Source: Pseudodesulfovibrio cashew
Lineage (GTDB): Bacteria > Desulfobacterota > Desulfovibrionia > Desulfovibrionales > Desulfovibrionaceae
Length of the DNA: 64,000 nt
Assembly: GCF_009762795.1 (NCBI RefSeq)
Contig: NZ_CP046400.1
Location: forward strand, 1,031,501-1,095,500
Reading direction: 5' to 3'
Below are positions 56,139 through 63,757 of this stretch, in pieces. How positions within the stretch are numbered: position 1 is the first letter of the stretch; every line of letters starts with the position of its first letter. Both the position numbers and the translations under genes were made by a program. The notes below the pieces were generated by a model. The model saw only the letters and a program-made list of their open reading frames with translations, did not search any database and was not told where the DNA came from.

Positions 56139-57668
56139 ATGATCGCCAAAGTCTCCTGCGCCGCCTTGATGGGCATCGACGCCTTCAAGGTCGAACTCGA
56201 AGTTGATTTCTCCCGCTCCGGCATGCCGTGTTTCACCATGGTCGGCCTGGCCGAGGGCGCGGTAAGGGAATCCAAGGAGCGCGTCTTCTCTGCCCTGAAA
56301 AACTGCGGGTTCAAGGTCCCGCCCGCGCGAATCACCGTAAACCTCGCCCCTGCGGACGTCCGCAAGGCGGGCAGCGCCTATGATCTGCCCCTGGCCGTGG
56401 GCATCCTCTGCGGCATGGGCGTGCTGGACAAGGCGCAGGCCGAGGGCTGGTTCATGGCCGGGGAGCTCTCCCTGACCGGCGAGCTCAAGCCCATCCCGGG
56501 CGTCCTGCCATTGGCCCTGGCCGCCCGGCAGGAAGGCGGCAGGGGCATCATCGTCCCAGAGGCCAACGGACGCGAAGGCGCGGTGGTCAACGACATCCCG
56601 GTGGTCGGCGCGCGGGACCTGGGCCAGGCCGTGCGCATGCTGCTGGGCGAGGAGGCCGTGAAACCGGCCTGCGTGGACATCGACACCCTTTGGGAGGAGC
56701 GCAGGGACTTCCTGCTCGATTTCTCCGAGGTCAAGGGTCAGGAGCATGCCAAACGGGCCATCGAGATCGCCGCGGCGGGCGGACACAACCTGCTGTTCAT
56801 CGGCCCTCCCGGCTCGGGCAAGACCATGCTCGCCAAACGCATCCCAACGGTGTTGCCCCCCCTGCGCTTCGAGGAAGCCCTGGAGGTGACTAAAATCTAC
56901 TCCGTGGCCGGGCTGCTGCCGCCGGACCGCGCCCTGCTGGTTACCCGGCCCTTCCGCACCCCGCATCACACCATCTCGGACGTTGGGCTCATCGGCGGCG
57001 GCCGCTATCCCCAACCAGGAGAAGTCTCCCTGGCCCACCGGGGCGTGCTCTTTCTGGACGAGATGCCGGAGTTCAAGAAATCCGTGCTCGAAGTGCTCCG
57101 CCAGCCCCTGGAGGACGGCGAGGTCTCCATTTCCCGCTCCCTGGTCTCCCTGCGCTATCCGGCGGACGTCATGCTCGTGGCCGCCATGAACCCCTGCCCG
57201 TGCGGTTACCTGACGGACGAAACCCACCCCTGCGAGTGCACGCCCATCGCGGTGCAGCGCTACCGCTCCCGCATCTCCGGCCCGCTGCTGGACCGCATCG
57301 ACCTCCAGGTGGAGGTGCCCGCCGTACCTTACGAGGACCTCAGCCGGACCGGCAGCGACGTGGACTCCGCGTCCATGCGAAAACGTATCGGTGCGGCCCG
57401 GACCGTGCAGCGGGAACGCTATGCGGACCTGCCCATCCTGACCAACGCCGACCTGGAGGGCCGCTCCCTGGAGACCTTCTGCCAGGTGGGCGACGACGGG
57501 CACGCGTTCATGCGGCGGGCCGTCCAATCCTTGGGCCTTTCTGCCCGCGCCTACACCCGCGTGCTGCGCATCGCCCGGACCATCGCCGACCTGGACAACG
57601 CCGACGCCATCGACACCGGCCACCTGGCCGAGGCCATCAGCTACCGCAGCCTGGACCGGCAGGGGTAG
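56139..57668 (+). CDS. comM: ComM/YifB-family AAA+ ATPase (Mg-chelatase-like)
   Basis: The 509-residue protein has an N-terminal Lon-substrate-binding-like/ChlI domain (about 20-145), an AAA+ Mg-chelatase core with Walker A GPPGSGKT at 223-230 and LFLDEMPEF as Walker B, a zinc-type cluster CPCGYLTDETHPCEC (about 351-365), and a C-terminal Mg-chelatase domain. In naturally competent bacteria ComM is a hexameric helicase for branch migration during DNA uptake; in others the role is unclear. It starts after a 125-base gap, divergent from the solute-binding-like gene. A terminator at 57705 follows. Confidence 0.93.
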   Translation: MIAKVSCAALMGIDAFKVELEVDFSRSGMPCFTMVGLAEGAVRESKERVFSALKNCGFKVPPARITVNLAPADVRKAGSAYDLPLAVGILCGMGVLDKAQAEGWFMAGELSLTGELKPIPGVLPLALAARQEGGRGIIVPEANGREGAVVNDIPVVGARDLGQAVRMLLGEEAVKPACVDIDTLWEERRDFLLDFSEVKGQEHAKRAIEIAAAGGHNLLFIGPPGSGKTMLAKRIPTVLPPLRFEEALEVTKIYSVAGLLPPDRALLVTRPFRTPHHTISDVGLIGGGRYPQPGEVSLAHRGVLFLDEMPEFKKSVLEVLRQPLEDGEVSISRSLVSLRYPADVMLVAAMNPCPCGYLTDETHPCECTPIAVQRYRSRISGPLLDRIDLQVEVPAVPYEDLSRTGSDVDSASMRKRIGAARTVQRERYADLPILTNADLEGRSLETFCQVGDDGHAFMRRAVQSLGLSARAYTRVLRIARTIADLDNADAIDTGHLAEAISYRSLDRQG

Positions 57669-57704
57669 AATCCCATTTCATTCCTGGCCCGGAATCAAAC
57701 AGAT

Positions 57705-57736
57705 AAAGGCGCGGCCCCTGCGGACCGCGCCTTTTT
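57705..57736. terminator. Bidirectional terminator between comM and the receiver-like gene
   Basis: AAAGGCGCGG (57705-57714) pairs with CCGCGCCTTT (57725-57734). T-runs on both outer sides serve both convergent genes. Confidence 0.85.
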
Positions 57737-57755
57737 CAGCTTTCGAAGACCCGAA

Positions 57756-58148
57756 TTACAGGCCCATGATGCGGACCACCTGGGTGGCCAGTTCCCTGCC
57801 GTCCTCCTTGGCGGGATCGAGGGGCAGGGCGCGAAGGACGCCGTATCCTTCGCTCTTGTCGTGGAATTCCTCGGAAGGCAGTGAGGAGACCACGGCGGTG
57901 TTGACCAAGGCATTGGCCTTGATGAGTTCCACTACTAGGGGGAGCGCCTCGAAATCGGGCAGCTCCTCGTCGATGACCACGAGGCCCACAGGGCTCCCGG
58001 CCACCGTTTTCAGGGCCTGCGCGCCCGTGGAGACGGCGTCCGCCTTCAACTCGCCGGACTCGGTGAGTCCGTCCAGGAAGTCGCGGAAGGCGTCCTCCCG
58101 CTGGGTAACCAGCAGGCAGGCCGCAGGTGTGTTCGCTCCGGTTGCCAT
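57756..58148 (-). CDS. Receiver-like protein with degenerate phosphorylation pocket
   Basis: The 130-residue protein has the length and alternating pattern of a single CheY-type receiver domain: CLLVTQREDAFRDFLDGL, GLVVIDEELPDFEALPLV (D60 at the phosphoacceptor position) and TAVVSSLPSEEF. The acidic pair near the N-terminus is replaced by T15-Q16, and the lysine after the fifth strand is absent (ALPLDP). It follows the NifX-like gene by six bases and is co-transcribed. It probably acts by protein contact; partner unknown. Confidence 0.7.
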   Translation of the reverse strand: MATGANTPAACLLVTQREDAFRDFLDGLTESGELKADAVSTGAQALKTVAGSPVGLVVIDEELPDFEALPLVVELIKANALVNTAVVSSLPSEEFHDKSEGYGVLRALPLDPAKEDGRELATQVVRIMGL

Positions 58149-58154
58149 GGCGGA

Positions 58155-58538
58155 TTAACCGACCTGGTGGCCGCCGCCACAGGTCTGGTCCGGGGTGAAC
58201 TCGGGCAGGCTGTTCATGATGAACGCGTTGACGGCCTGGCCCACGGTGGGCGCGCCGCTGCCGTGAAAGACCTTGATGCCGGCCTGGTTGAAGCCCATCA
58301 GCGGGCGGAAGCCCATGCCGCCGGAGATGAGCACGGAGACGTTCTTGTCGGCCAGGTAGTTGACCGGGGCAAGGCAGCCGCCCTGCTCGTGGGCGCAACT
58401 GGGCACGGACTGCACGCCTTTGACCTCGCCTTCGGCCACTTCGACCAAAGTGTACATGGCGCAATGGCCGAAATGGGCATCAACGCCCGACTCCAGTCCC
58501 TCGGGACCGGTGGACGGGATAGCTACGATGGTATTCAT
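58155..58538 (-). CDS. NifX/NifB-like (orange-protein-type) metal-cluster protein
   Basis: The 127-residue protein belongs to the dinitrogenase iron-molybdenum cofactor binding superfamily: MNTIVAIPSTGPEGLESGVD and HFGHCAMYTLVEV at the N-terminus, LADKNVSVLISGGMG in the core, and a terminal CGGGH that often marks cluster-binding members. In Desulfovibrio, orange protein (ORP) of this fold binds a Mo-Cu cluster and is encoded with MinD-like ATPases, as here. AAGGAGA precedes the ATG. It has its own promoter with an embedded palindrome at 58569-58598. Confidence 0.88.
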   Translation of the reverse strand: MNTIVAIPSTGPEGLESGVDAHFGHCAMYTLVEVAEGEVKGVQSVPSCAHEQGGCLAPVNYLADKNVSVLISGGMGFRPLMGFNQAGIKVFHGSGAPTVGQAVNAFIMNSLPEFTPDQTCGGGHQVG

Positions 58539-58568
58539 GGTTGTTCTCCTTGGGGTTGTTTTTTTGTC

Positions 58569-58598
58569 TGAATATATGTTCAGCCATGTGATTGTAAA
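58569..58598 (-). promoter_or_regulatory. Promoter and palindromic operator of the NifX-like gene
   Basis: On the reverse strand: TTTACA (58598-58593), 16-base spacer, TATATT (58576-58571). The -10 box lies within the palindrome TGAATATATGTTCA (58569-58582), which fits TGARYATATGYTCA, the same pattern seen upstream of the DUF134 gene at 61521-61534. Confidence 0.6.
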
Positions 58599-58608
58599 GA
58601 CTGTCCCG

Positions 58609-59481
58609 CTACTTTTCCAGCAGGGCAAGGGTATCTTTCCAGGCCTGCTTGAGCAGAGTTCCAAGCCCGCCCGGGTCATATTCGGTGAGCACCTTGCGTT
58701 CGAGCATGGAATCCACCGCGGCCCGGTTGTGGGGGAAGCGACACAGGAGCGTGTAGCCCTTGTCCCGGCAGTACGCCTCGATCTTCTCGGTCATGGCCGG
58801 ATTGATGTCCCACTTGTTGACGAGCACGGCCACCTTGGTACGGAACCCTTCGCAGAGTTCGGCCACGCGCTCCAGGTCGTGGATGCCGGACGGGGTGGGC
58901 TCGGTGACCACCACGGCCAGGTCGGTCCCGGCCAGGGAGGCGATCACCGGGCAGCCGATGCCGGGCGTGCCGTCGCTCAGGACGAGATCCAGCCCGCCGG
59001 CTTCGGCCCGTTGCCTGGCCTGCTGCTTGAGCAGGGTGACCAGACGGCCCGAGTTCTCCTCGCCGGGAAAGAGCTGCGCGTGGACCATGGTCCCGAACCG
59101 GGTGTCGGACACGAACCAGTGGCCGCACTTGCGCTCCGGGAAATCGATGGCTCCGGCCGGGCAGAGCTCCACGCATACCTTGCACCCCTCGCACCGGAAG
59201 GGCTTGACCGAGTATCCCTCGATGGAGAACTCAATGGCGTCGAACTGGCACATGTTCAGGCAGGTGGCGCAATGCACGCAGTCCTCGGCGCGGATTACCG
59301 CCTCATGGCCCGACCAGAACTCGCTCTCCTCCCGCTTGTCGGGGTCGAGGAGCAGGTGCAGATCCGGGGCGTCCACATCCAGGTCGCAGAGGATGGCGTT
59401 TTCGGCCAGATGGGCGAAGGCCCCCGCAATGGTGGTCTTGCCCGCGCCGCCCTTGCCGCTGATGATGACTATCTCACGCAC
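58609..59481 (-). CDS. MinD/Mrp-like ATPase with two [4Fe-4S] ferredoxin motifs (second copy)
   Basis: The 290-residue P-loop ATPase has ISGKGGAGKTT at 8-18 (deviant Walker A), then an inserted ferredoxin pair: CVHCATCLNMC and CEGCKVCVELCPAG, and LSDGTPGIGCPV as Walker B region. Such proteins accompany NifX/ORP genes in sulfate reducers and are thought to load or move Fe-S or Mo-Cu clusters. The GTG start overlaps the preceding MinD-like gene by eight bases. The gene is followed by the NifX promoter. Confidence 0.92.
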   Translation of the reverse strand: MREIVIISGKGGAGKTTIAGAFAHLAENAILCDLDVDAPDLHLLLDPDKREESEFWSGHEAVIRAEDCVHCATCLNMCQFDAIEFSIEGYSVKPFRCEGCKVCVELCPAGAIDFPERKCGHWFVSDTRFGTMVHAQLFPGEENSGRLVTLLKQQARQRAEAGGLDLVLSDGTPGIGCPVIASLAGTDLAVVVTEPTPSGIHDLERVAELCEGFRTKVAVLVNKWDINPAMTEKIEAYCRDKGYTLLCRFPHNRAAVDSMLERKVLTEYDPGGLGTLLKQAWKDTLALLEK

Positions 59482-60346
59482 GGAACACCCCCAGCATGTC
59501 GTTTTCCTCAGCCGCCGCCACCATGTGCTCCTTCAGCTTAAGGAAGGTGTCGCGCAGTCCGGGCACGGCGTCCGCAATGACCCGGCCCTGGGAATACGCC
59601 TCGGCAATAGCGCGGTCGTAGGGGATTTCCGCCCAGATGGGGATGCCCTTCTCCTTGCAGAAATTCTGGACCGTGGAGTCGCCAAGCCCGGCCCGGTTGA
59701 TGACCGCTCCCATGGGGATACCCAGAGGAGAGAACGCCTCCCAGGCGAGCTTGAAGTCGTGGAACCCGAAGGGTGTTGGTTCGGTGACCAGCACGACGGC
59801 GTCGGCGTCCATGACCGCGTTCATGGCCGGGCAGCTCACGCCAGGAGGCGCGTCGATGATCACGTCGCCCGTGGCGATGAAGCCCATGCGCTCCTTGACC
59901 TGGCGCATGAGCGGCGGGGCCATGGCCTCGCCGATGCGCAGCCTACCCATGAGGAACTCCATATTCCCGGACCGGCCCCGGACGATCTCGCCCAGCTCGC
60001 GGCGGCCCGGGATGAGCGCCTTTTCCGGGCACACGGCCATGCAGCCGCCGCACCCGTGGCACATCTCGGGAAAGACGAGCAGGGTCCCGGCCATGAGAGT
60101 GATCGCCTTGAACTGGCAGATGTCCCGGCAGGCGCCGCACTTGACGCACCGCTCCTCATCCGCCTCGGGCACGGTGACGTAGCCCTTTTCCGTACCCGTG
60201 ATCTCCGGATTGAGGAAGAGGTGGAGGTTGGGTTCCTCCACATCCAGGTCCACGGCGGTCACGTCGTTTTCCCACAGAGTGGCGAGGGAGGCCGAGACGG
60301 TAGTCTTGCCCGTGCCCCCCTTGCCGCTGGCGATGGCGAAGATCAC
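59474..60346 (-). CDS. MinD/Mrp-like ATPase with two [4Fe-4S] ferredoxin motifs (first copy)
   Basis: The 290-residue paralogue of the neighbouring ATPase begins with a GTG and ASGKGGTGKTT (Walker A). Its ferredoxin insert reads CVKCGACRDIC and CHGCGGCMAVCPE, and DAPPGVSCPAMNA marks the switch region. Each member of such pairs (DVU2103/DVU2104-like in D. vulgaris) probably heterodimerises with the other. The start overlaps the stop of the DUF5320-NifX gene by four bases (GTGA), so translation is coupled. Confidence 0.92.
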   Translation of the reverse strand: MIFAIASGKGGTGKTTVSASLATLWENDVTAVDLDVEEPNLHLFLNPEITGTEKGYVTVPEADEERCVKCGACRDICQFKAITLMAGTLLVFPEMCHGCGGCMAVCPEKALIPGRRELGEIVRGRSGNMEFLMGRLRIGEAMAPPLMRQVKERMGFIATGDVIIDAPPGVSCPAMNAVMDADAVVLVTEPTPFGFHDFKLAWEAFSPLGIPMGAVINRAGLGDSTVQNFCKEKGIPIWAEIPYDRAIAEAYSQGRVIADAVPGLRDTFLKLKEHMVAAAEENDMLGVFRA

Positions 60347-61086
60347 TTATTGCCCCCGGCCTGCGCGTTGGCGGAGGCCGCCATGGGCACCTCGCCACGC
60401 TTGTATTTTTCCACGGCCTCGCCCACGGTCAGGCCGTCCACGTCCTGGCCCACGCCGATACCCGCCGCCTGGAGGGCGGCAAACGCCTTGGGACCGACAT
60501 AGCCGGACAGCAACACCTGAGCGCCCGCGTTGGCCACGTTTTCCGCGGCCTGGATGCCCGCGCCCTGAGCCATGCTCTGGGAGCCGCCGTTATCGACATA
60601 TTCCACTTCCATGGTCTCCAGATCCACCACGGCAAAACCGCCCGCCCGGCCGAAACGGGCGTCCACCCGGCTTTCCAGGGTGGGCCCCTCGCTGGTCACT
60701 GCGACTTTCTTCACTGCGCTCATTGTATTTCCTTGTGTGTTCGCCGGAGCTGCCCCGGCGTTCATTGCGGTTTGACGGCCCTGGCCCATGCCCTGTCCGC
60801 CCATTCCACGTCCCTGGCCCTGACCCATGCCACGGCCTTGGCCGCCCATGCCGCGTCCCCGGCCCTGGCCCATGCCTCGGCCACCCATGCCGCGACCCTG
60901 GCCACCTTGGCCCGGAGCCGCAAGGCAGCGTCCGTTGCCCAGCCCGAGACCTCGTCCCTGGCCACCCTGCCTGCGGCACACGCCGTCAGGCATTTGGTCC
61001 TGATTCTGATTGAAACCCATTCCCCGGCCACCCGAGCGGCGGCCGCCACCGGGTCCTCTCGATCCTTGTCCGTTCATTCCAGGCAT
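60343..61086 (-). CDS. DUF5320-like Gly-rich domain fused to a NifX domain
   Basis: The 247-residue protein starts at the ATG after GGAGGCG. Residues 1-110 are Gly/Arg/Met/Gln-rich with imperfect repeats of GRGMGGQ (about 60-104) and begin MPGMNGQGSRGPGGG, as DUF5320 proteins do. Residues 122-247 are a NifX-type cluster-binding domain: VAVTSEGPTLESRVDARFG, VLLSGYVGPKAFAALQAAG. An internal ATG at residue 122 (base 60723) has AAGGAA five bases upstream, so a shorter NifX-only product could also be made. The fusion precedes the two MinD-like ATPases. Confidence 0.88.
   Translation of the reverse strand: MPGMNGQGSRGPGGGRRSGGRGMGFNQNQDQMPDGVCRRQGGQGRGLGLGNGRCLAAPGQGGQGRGMGGRGMGQGRGRGMGGQGRGMGQGQGRGMGGQGMGQGRQTAMNAGAAPANTQGNTMSAVKKVAVTSEGPTLESRVDARFGRAGGFAVVDLETMEVEYVDNGGSQSMAQGAGIQAAENVANAGAQVLLSGYVGPKAFAALQAAGIGVGQDVDGLTVGEAVEKYKRGEVPMAASANAQAGGNK
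60723..60734 (-). promoter_or_regulatory. Internal ribosome-binding site and start inside the DUF5320-NifX gene
   Basis: AAGGAA (60734-60729) lies five bases before an in-frame ATG (60723-60721) exactly where the NifX domain begins (MSAVKKVAV). This looks like a retained start signal from an unfused gene. Confidence 0.5.
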
Positions 61087-61119
61087 AATCGCCTCCATGC
61101 TGTTGCGATACGTAACCGG

Positions 61120-61452
61120 TTACTCCCCGGACCCGCGCTTGGGGCACTGACCTGTGTCCCGGACAACGGTGTAATGTCCGCCGTCAACGCGAATGGCCCA
61201 GCCGTTGGCCAGGGCCATGGCGACGGTCTTCCGCGCCTGGCCGAGGATCCGGCCGAAGGTCGGCCGTGAGACGCCCATCAGACGCGCGCCCTCCTCCTGG
61301 GAGAGCCCCTCGCCGTCGGCCAGACGGAGCGCCTCCAACCCCTCGTGGGTCAGGGTCACGTCCGTCAAAAGCCTCATGGGTATCCCCTGGGGCTTGTAAA
61401 ACGTCGCCCCGGGCTCCTGTTGCAACATCCGCCTTATTTTCCTTCTTCCCAT
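61120..61452 (-). CDS. DUF134 (UPF0251) helix-turn-helix regulator
   Basis: The 110-residue protein starts MGRRKIRRMLQQEPGATFYKP, the DUF134 signature, followed by a sigma-like helix-turn-helix (VTLTHEGLEALRLADGEGLSQEEGARLMGVSRPTFGRILGQAR, split over helices). These regulators usually sit next to NifX/MinD clusters and are presumed to control them. The ATG is preceded by AGGTGG. A palindrome matching one upstream of the NifX-like gene lies at its promoter, supporting autoregulation and control of the cluster. Confidence 0.93.
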   Translation of the reverse strand: MGRRKIRRMLQQEPGATFYKPQGIPMRLLTDVTLTHEGLEALRLADGEGLSQEEGARLMGVSRPTFGRILGQARKTVAMALANGWAIRVDGGHYTVVRDTGQCPKRGSGE

Positions 61453-61486
61453 GGAACCACCTGATGCATGAACAATTCGTAATCTG

Positions 61487-61534
61487 ACGATACGCTCATA
61501 TATGGCAAGGTCAAGAGAAATGAGCATATGCTCA
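61487..61534 (-). promoter_or_regulatory. Promoter and palindromic operator of the DUF134 gene
   Basis: Reverse strand: TTGACC (61514-61509), 16-base spacer, TATCGT (61492-61487). Upstream of the -35 box is the perfect palindrome TGAGCATATGCTCA (61521-61534), and a GCTCATAT half-like sequence lies in the spacer. The palindrome matches TGARYATATGYTCA. Confidence 0.55.
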
Positions 61535-61548
61535 TAAAAATTACTCAG

Positions 61549-61586
61549 AAAAAAATATGGCACGCAATATCGGTATATTGCGTGCC
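61549..61586 (-). terminator. Intrinsic terminator of the histidine kinase gene
   Basis: GGCACGCAATAT (61559-61570) and ATATTGCGTGCC (61575-61586) form a perfect 12-bp stem with loop CGGT. Leftward it is followed by a run of T, separating the kinase gene from the DUF134 operon. Confidence 0.88.
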
Positions 61587-61633
61587 GTGAGTGTGTGAAA
61601 AACCGCGATTGCTCAGATAAATGGCTAGCCGGA

Positions 61634-62761
61634 TCAGGGCAGGGTCACGGTGAAGGTGGTAGTGCCGTCGCCCGTGGAGAAGCCCACCGCACCGCCGAGA
61701 TACCGTTCGGTGAGCAGCTTCATGACATAGGCCCCCAGCCCCCGGTCACGGGACTTGGTGGACACGTACCGCTTGAAGACCTGTGTCCGGATGTCGCCGG
61801 GAATATCGCCGCAATTGGTCATGGAAATGATGACGCCGCCGCCCGGGTTGGCGAGACAATCCAGCTGGATCTGCTCGCCGCAGGACTCGCGCGCCTCAAG
61901 AGCGTTGACGAGCATGTCGCGAACCACATGGCGCAGGAGCCGCTTGTCGGTCACGAGGAGGTCGCAGCAGATATCCAGATCAACGACAGCGGGCTCGGTG
62001 TTGCGGACCCGGCACTCCTCCTCTATCAGCTTGGAGAAGAACTCCCCGGCATTGACCGGCTCCTTGCTCACCGCCAGGGTGCCCTGCTCCGCCTGCTCAA
62101 GATCCCGATGGTAGACCACGTCCCTCAGGATGCGCCGGGATGCATCTGCCAGCATCGGATAGAGGGACATGTCGCCGGGATCGTCCTCGAGAAACTCGGT
62201 AACGGTGGCGATGCCCCCCACGGTGTTTATCAGCCCGTGGTGGAAGAGGTTGTTGAGATACTTGAGCCGCAACTCGTGGCTGATGTCCAGGGCGAAGAGG
62301 AAGGCGAACTCCTGGCCCCGAAATTCGATGGGCGTGGCGAATACCTGGAGGTCCAGGGGTGTCTCTACCCCTTCCACCAGCCGGGTCAGGCGACAGTTCT
62401 GGCAGTCCTTCTCGCCGCCCAGGGACTTGACGATGGCCTGGGCCGCGCCGCAGGTGGCGCACTCGCGTGAACAGCCGCAGCCAGCCTCATTCAGGGTGGA
62501 ATTCACGCAATTCAGGGCCTCGCCCGGACGCAGACCGATAACGCCTTCCGCTTCCGGCTTGAGGGACAGATTGCGAAACGCCTGGTTGCAATGGACGATC
62601 TGGCGGTACTTGTTGACAACGAAGACGCTGGTGGGCACGGCGTCGAGCCACTGAATGAGAAATTCCTTTTTCAACTCAAGGGAAACGGCTTTGACCTCTT
62701 CCGGCACCATCCTCTCCGGAGCCGCAAAAAACGAATGTAACCCTTCTCCTATCAAAGCCAT
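61634..62761 (-). CDS. Sensor histidine kinase with Cys-rich PAS domain
   Basis: The 375-residue cytoplasmic kinase has a PAS domain (about 33-160) carrying a cluster of cysteines (C85, C95, C97, C101, C104, C120, C123), a likely Fe-S or redox/metal sensor site. A histidine box of the FHHGLINTVGG type (H174/H175) follows, then a HATPase domain with N286 (DMLVNALEA) and GLGAYVMKLL. No response regulator lies next to it. The ATG at 62761 has GAGGGG upstream; an in-frame GTG two codons earlier is unlikely. A terminator ends the gene. Confidence 0.85.
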   Translation of the reverse strand: MALIGEGLHSFFAAPERMVPEEVKAVSLELKKEFLIQWLDAVPTSVFVVNKYRQIVHCNQAFRNLSLKPEAEGVIGLRPGEALNCVNSTLNEAGCGCSRECATCGAAQAIVKSLGGEKDCQNCRLTRLVEGVETPLDLQVFATPIEFRGQEFAFLFALDISHELRLKYLNNLFHHGLINTVGGIATVTEFLEDDPGDMSLYPMLADASRRILRDVVYHRDLEQAEQGTLAVSKEPVNAGEFFSKLIEEECRVRNTEPAVVDLDICCDLLVTDKRLLRHVVRDMLVNALEARESCGEQIQLDCLANPGGGVIISMTNCGDIPGDIRTQVFKRYVSTKSRDRGLGAYVMKLLTERYLGGAVGFSTGDGTTTFTVTLP

Positions 62762-62962
62762 AACCACCCCTCATTGTTTGCTTTTATTGCAAATGACCCA
62801 ATGCTATTTTTATCAGAACAAATAGTTGCGGAAAGCGGGGTACAAGTCAATGTCGTTATAATCGGCCGCCCCTTGCTCCTCGGCCTATGGACAGGGCGTG
62901 CGGGGGCGGGTTAAAGCGAACGGGCGTTCGCCGAGAATCCCACCCGTCAAAGGAGACCTCCC

Positions 62963-63598
62963 ATGTTCGGCATTCACGACCTTGCCCTGTTCATCATTTC
63001 CGGCCTGCTCCTCAACATCACCCCGGGCCAGGACGTCGCCTTCATCGTCAGTAGAGGGGCCGCCTTCGGCTGGCGCAAGGGAATGGTCGCGGCCCTGGGG
63101 GTGGGCACCGGATGCTTCGTGCACGTCTTTGCCGCCGCCCTCGGCCTGTCCGCCATCCTGGCCACCTCGGCCACCGCGTTCACCGTGGTCAAGCTCGCGG
63201 GTGCGGGCTATCTCATCTGGATCGGCCTGAGCGTGTGGCGGTCCGGCGGAGAGAATGGCGAAGCGAATCCGATACAATACCACAAGGTCTCCCTGCGCCG
63301 TCTTTTCATCCAGGGCTTCCTGACCAACGCCCTCAATCCCAAGGTGGCGCTCTTCTTCATGGCCTTCCTGCCCCAGTTCGTCTCCCCTGACTCACCGGCC
63401 AAACCCCTGGCTTTCCTAACCCTTGGCGTCATCTTCACGGTCAACGGCACCATGGTGAACTTCGGCTACGCGTGGTTCGCGGCCCGGGCCGCGGCCCTGT
63501 TCAACGGCGGCGGACGCTTCACCGCCTGGATCAAAAGGGCCGCCGGAACCCTGTTCATCGGCCTGGGCATCCGCCTGGCCATGGCCGAACGCATCTGA
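62963..63598 (+). CDS. LysE/RhtB-family amino-acid exporter
   Basis: The 211-residue membrane protein has about six hydrophobic helices and the family opening FIISGLLLNITPGQDVAFIVSR, with the conserved PGP-like TPGQ segment, followed by GWRKGMVAALGVGTGCFVHV and GAGYLIWIGLSVWR. It exports amino acids or related compounds such as homoserine lactone. AAGGAG is nine bases before the ATG. Single gene; substrate unknown. Confidence 0.93.
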   Translation: MFGIHDLALFIISGLLLNITPGQDVAFIVSRGAAFGWRKGMVAALGVGTGCFVHVFAAALGLSAILATSATAFTVVKLAGAGYLIWIGLSVWRSGGENGEANPIQYHKVSLRRLFIQGFLTNALNPKVALFFMAFLPQFVSPDSPAKPLAFLTLGVIFTVNGTMVNFGYAWFAARAAALFNGGGRFTAWIKRAAGTLFIGLGIRLAMAERI

Positions 63599-63757
63599 CG
63601 GGCTCCCTGAACACCACCCTTTTCCCACCCTCGGAGCCACCCACGCCAGACCGGATGACAAGCCGCACCTCCGGGCTGTCCGGCCAGTTCAACCTTGCCA
63701 AATAGGCCATTTTTCCTTAAACGGATGAGCATCCGAAAAATGACAAGGGGGCCCCTC

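Noticed and set aside
60780-60905. Short tandem repeats resembling a CRISPR or satellite
   Set aside because: They are in-frame codons for the Gly/Arg/Met-rich repeats of the DUF5320-NifX protein; there are no uniform spacers.
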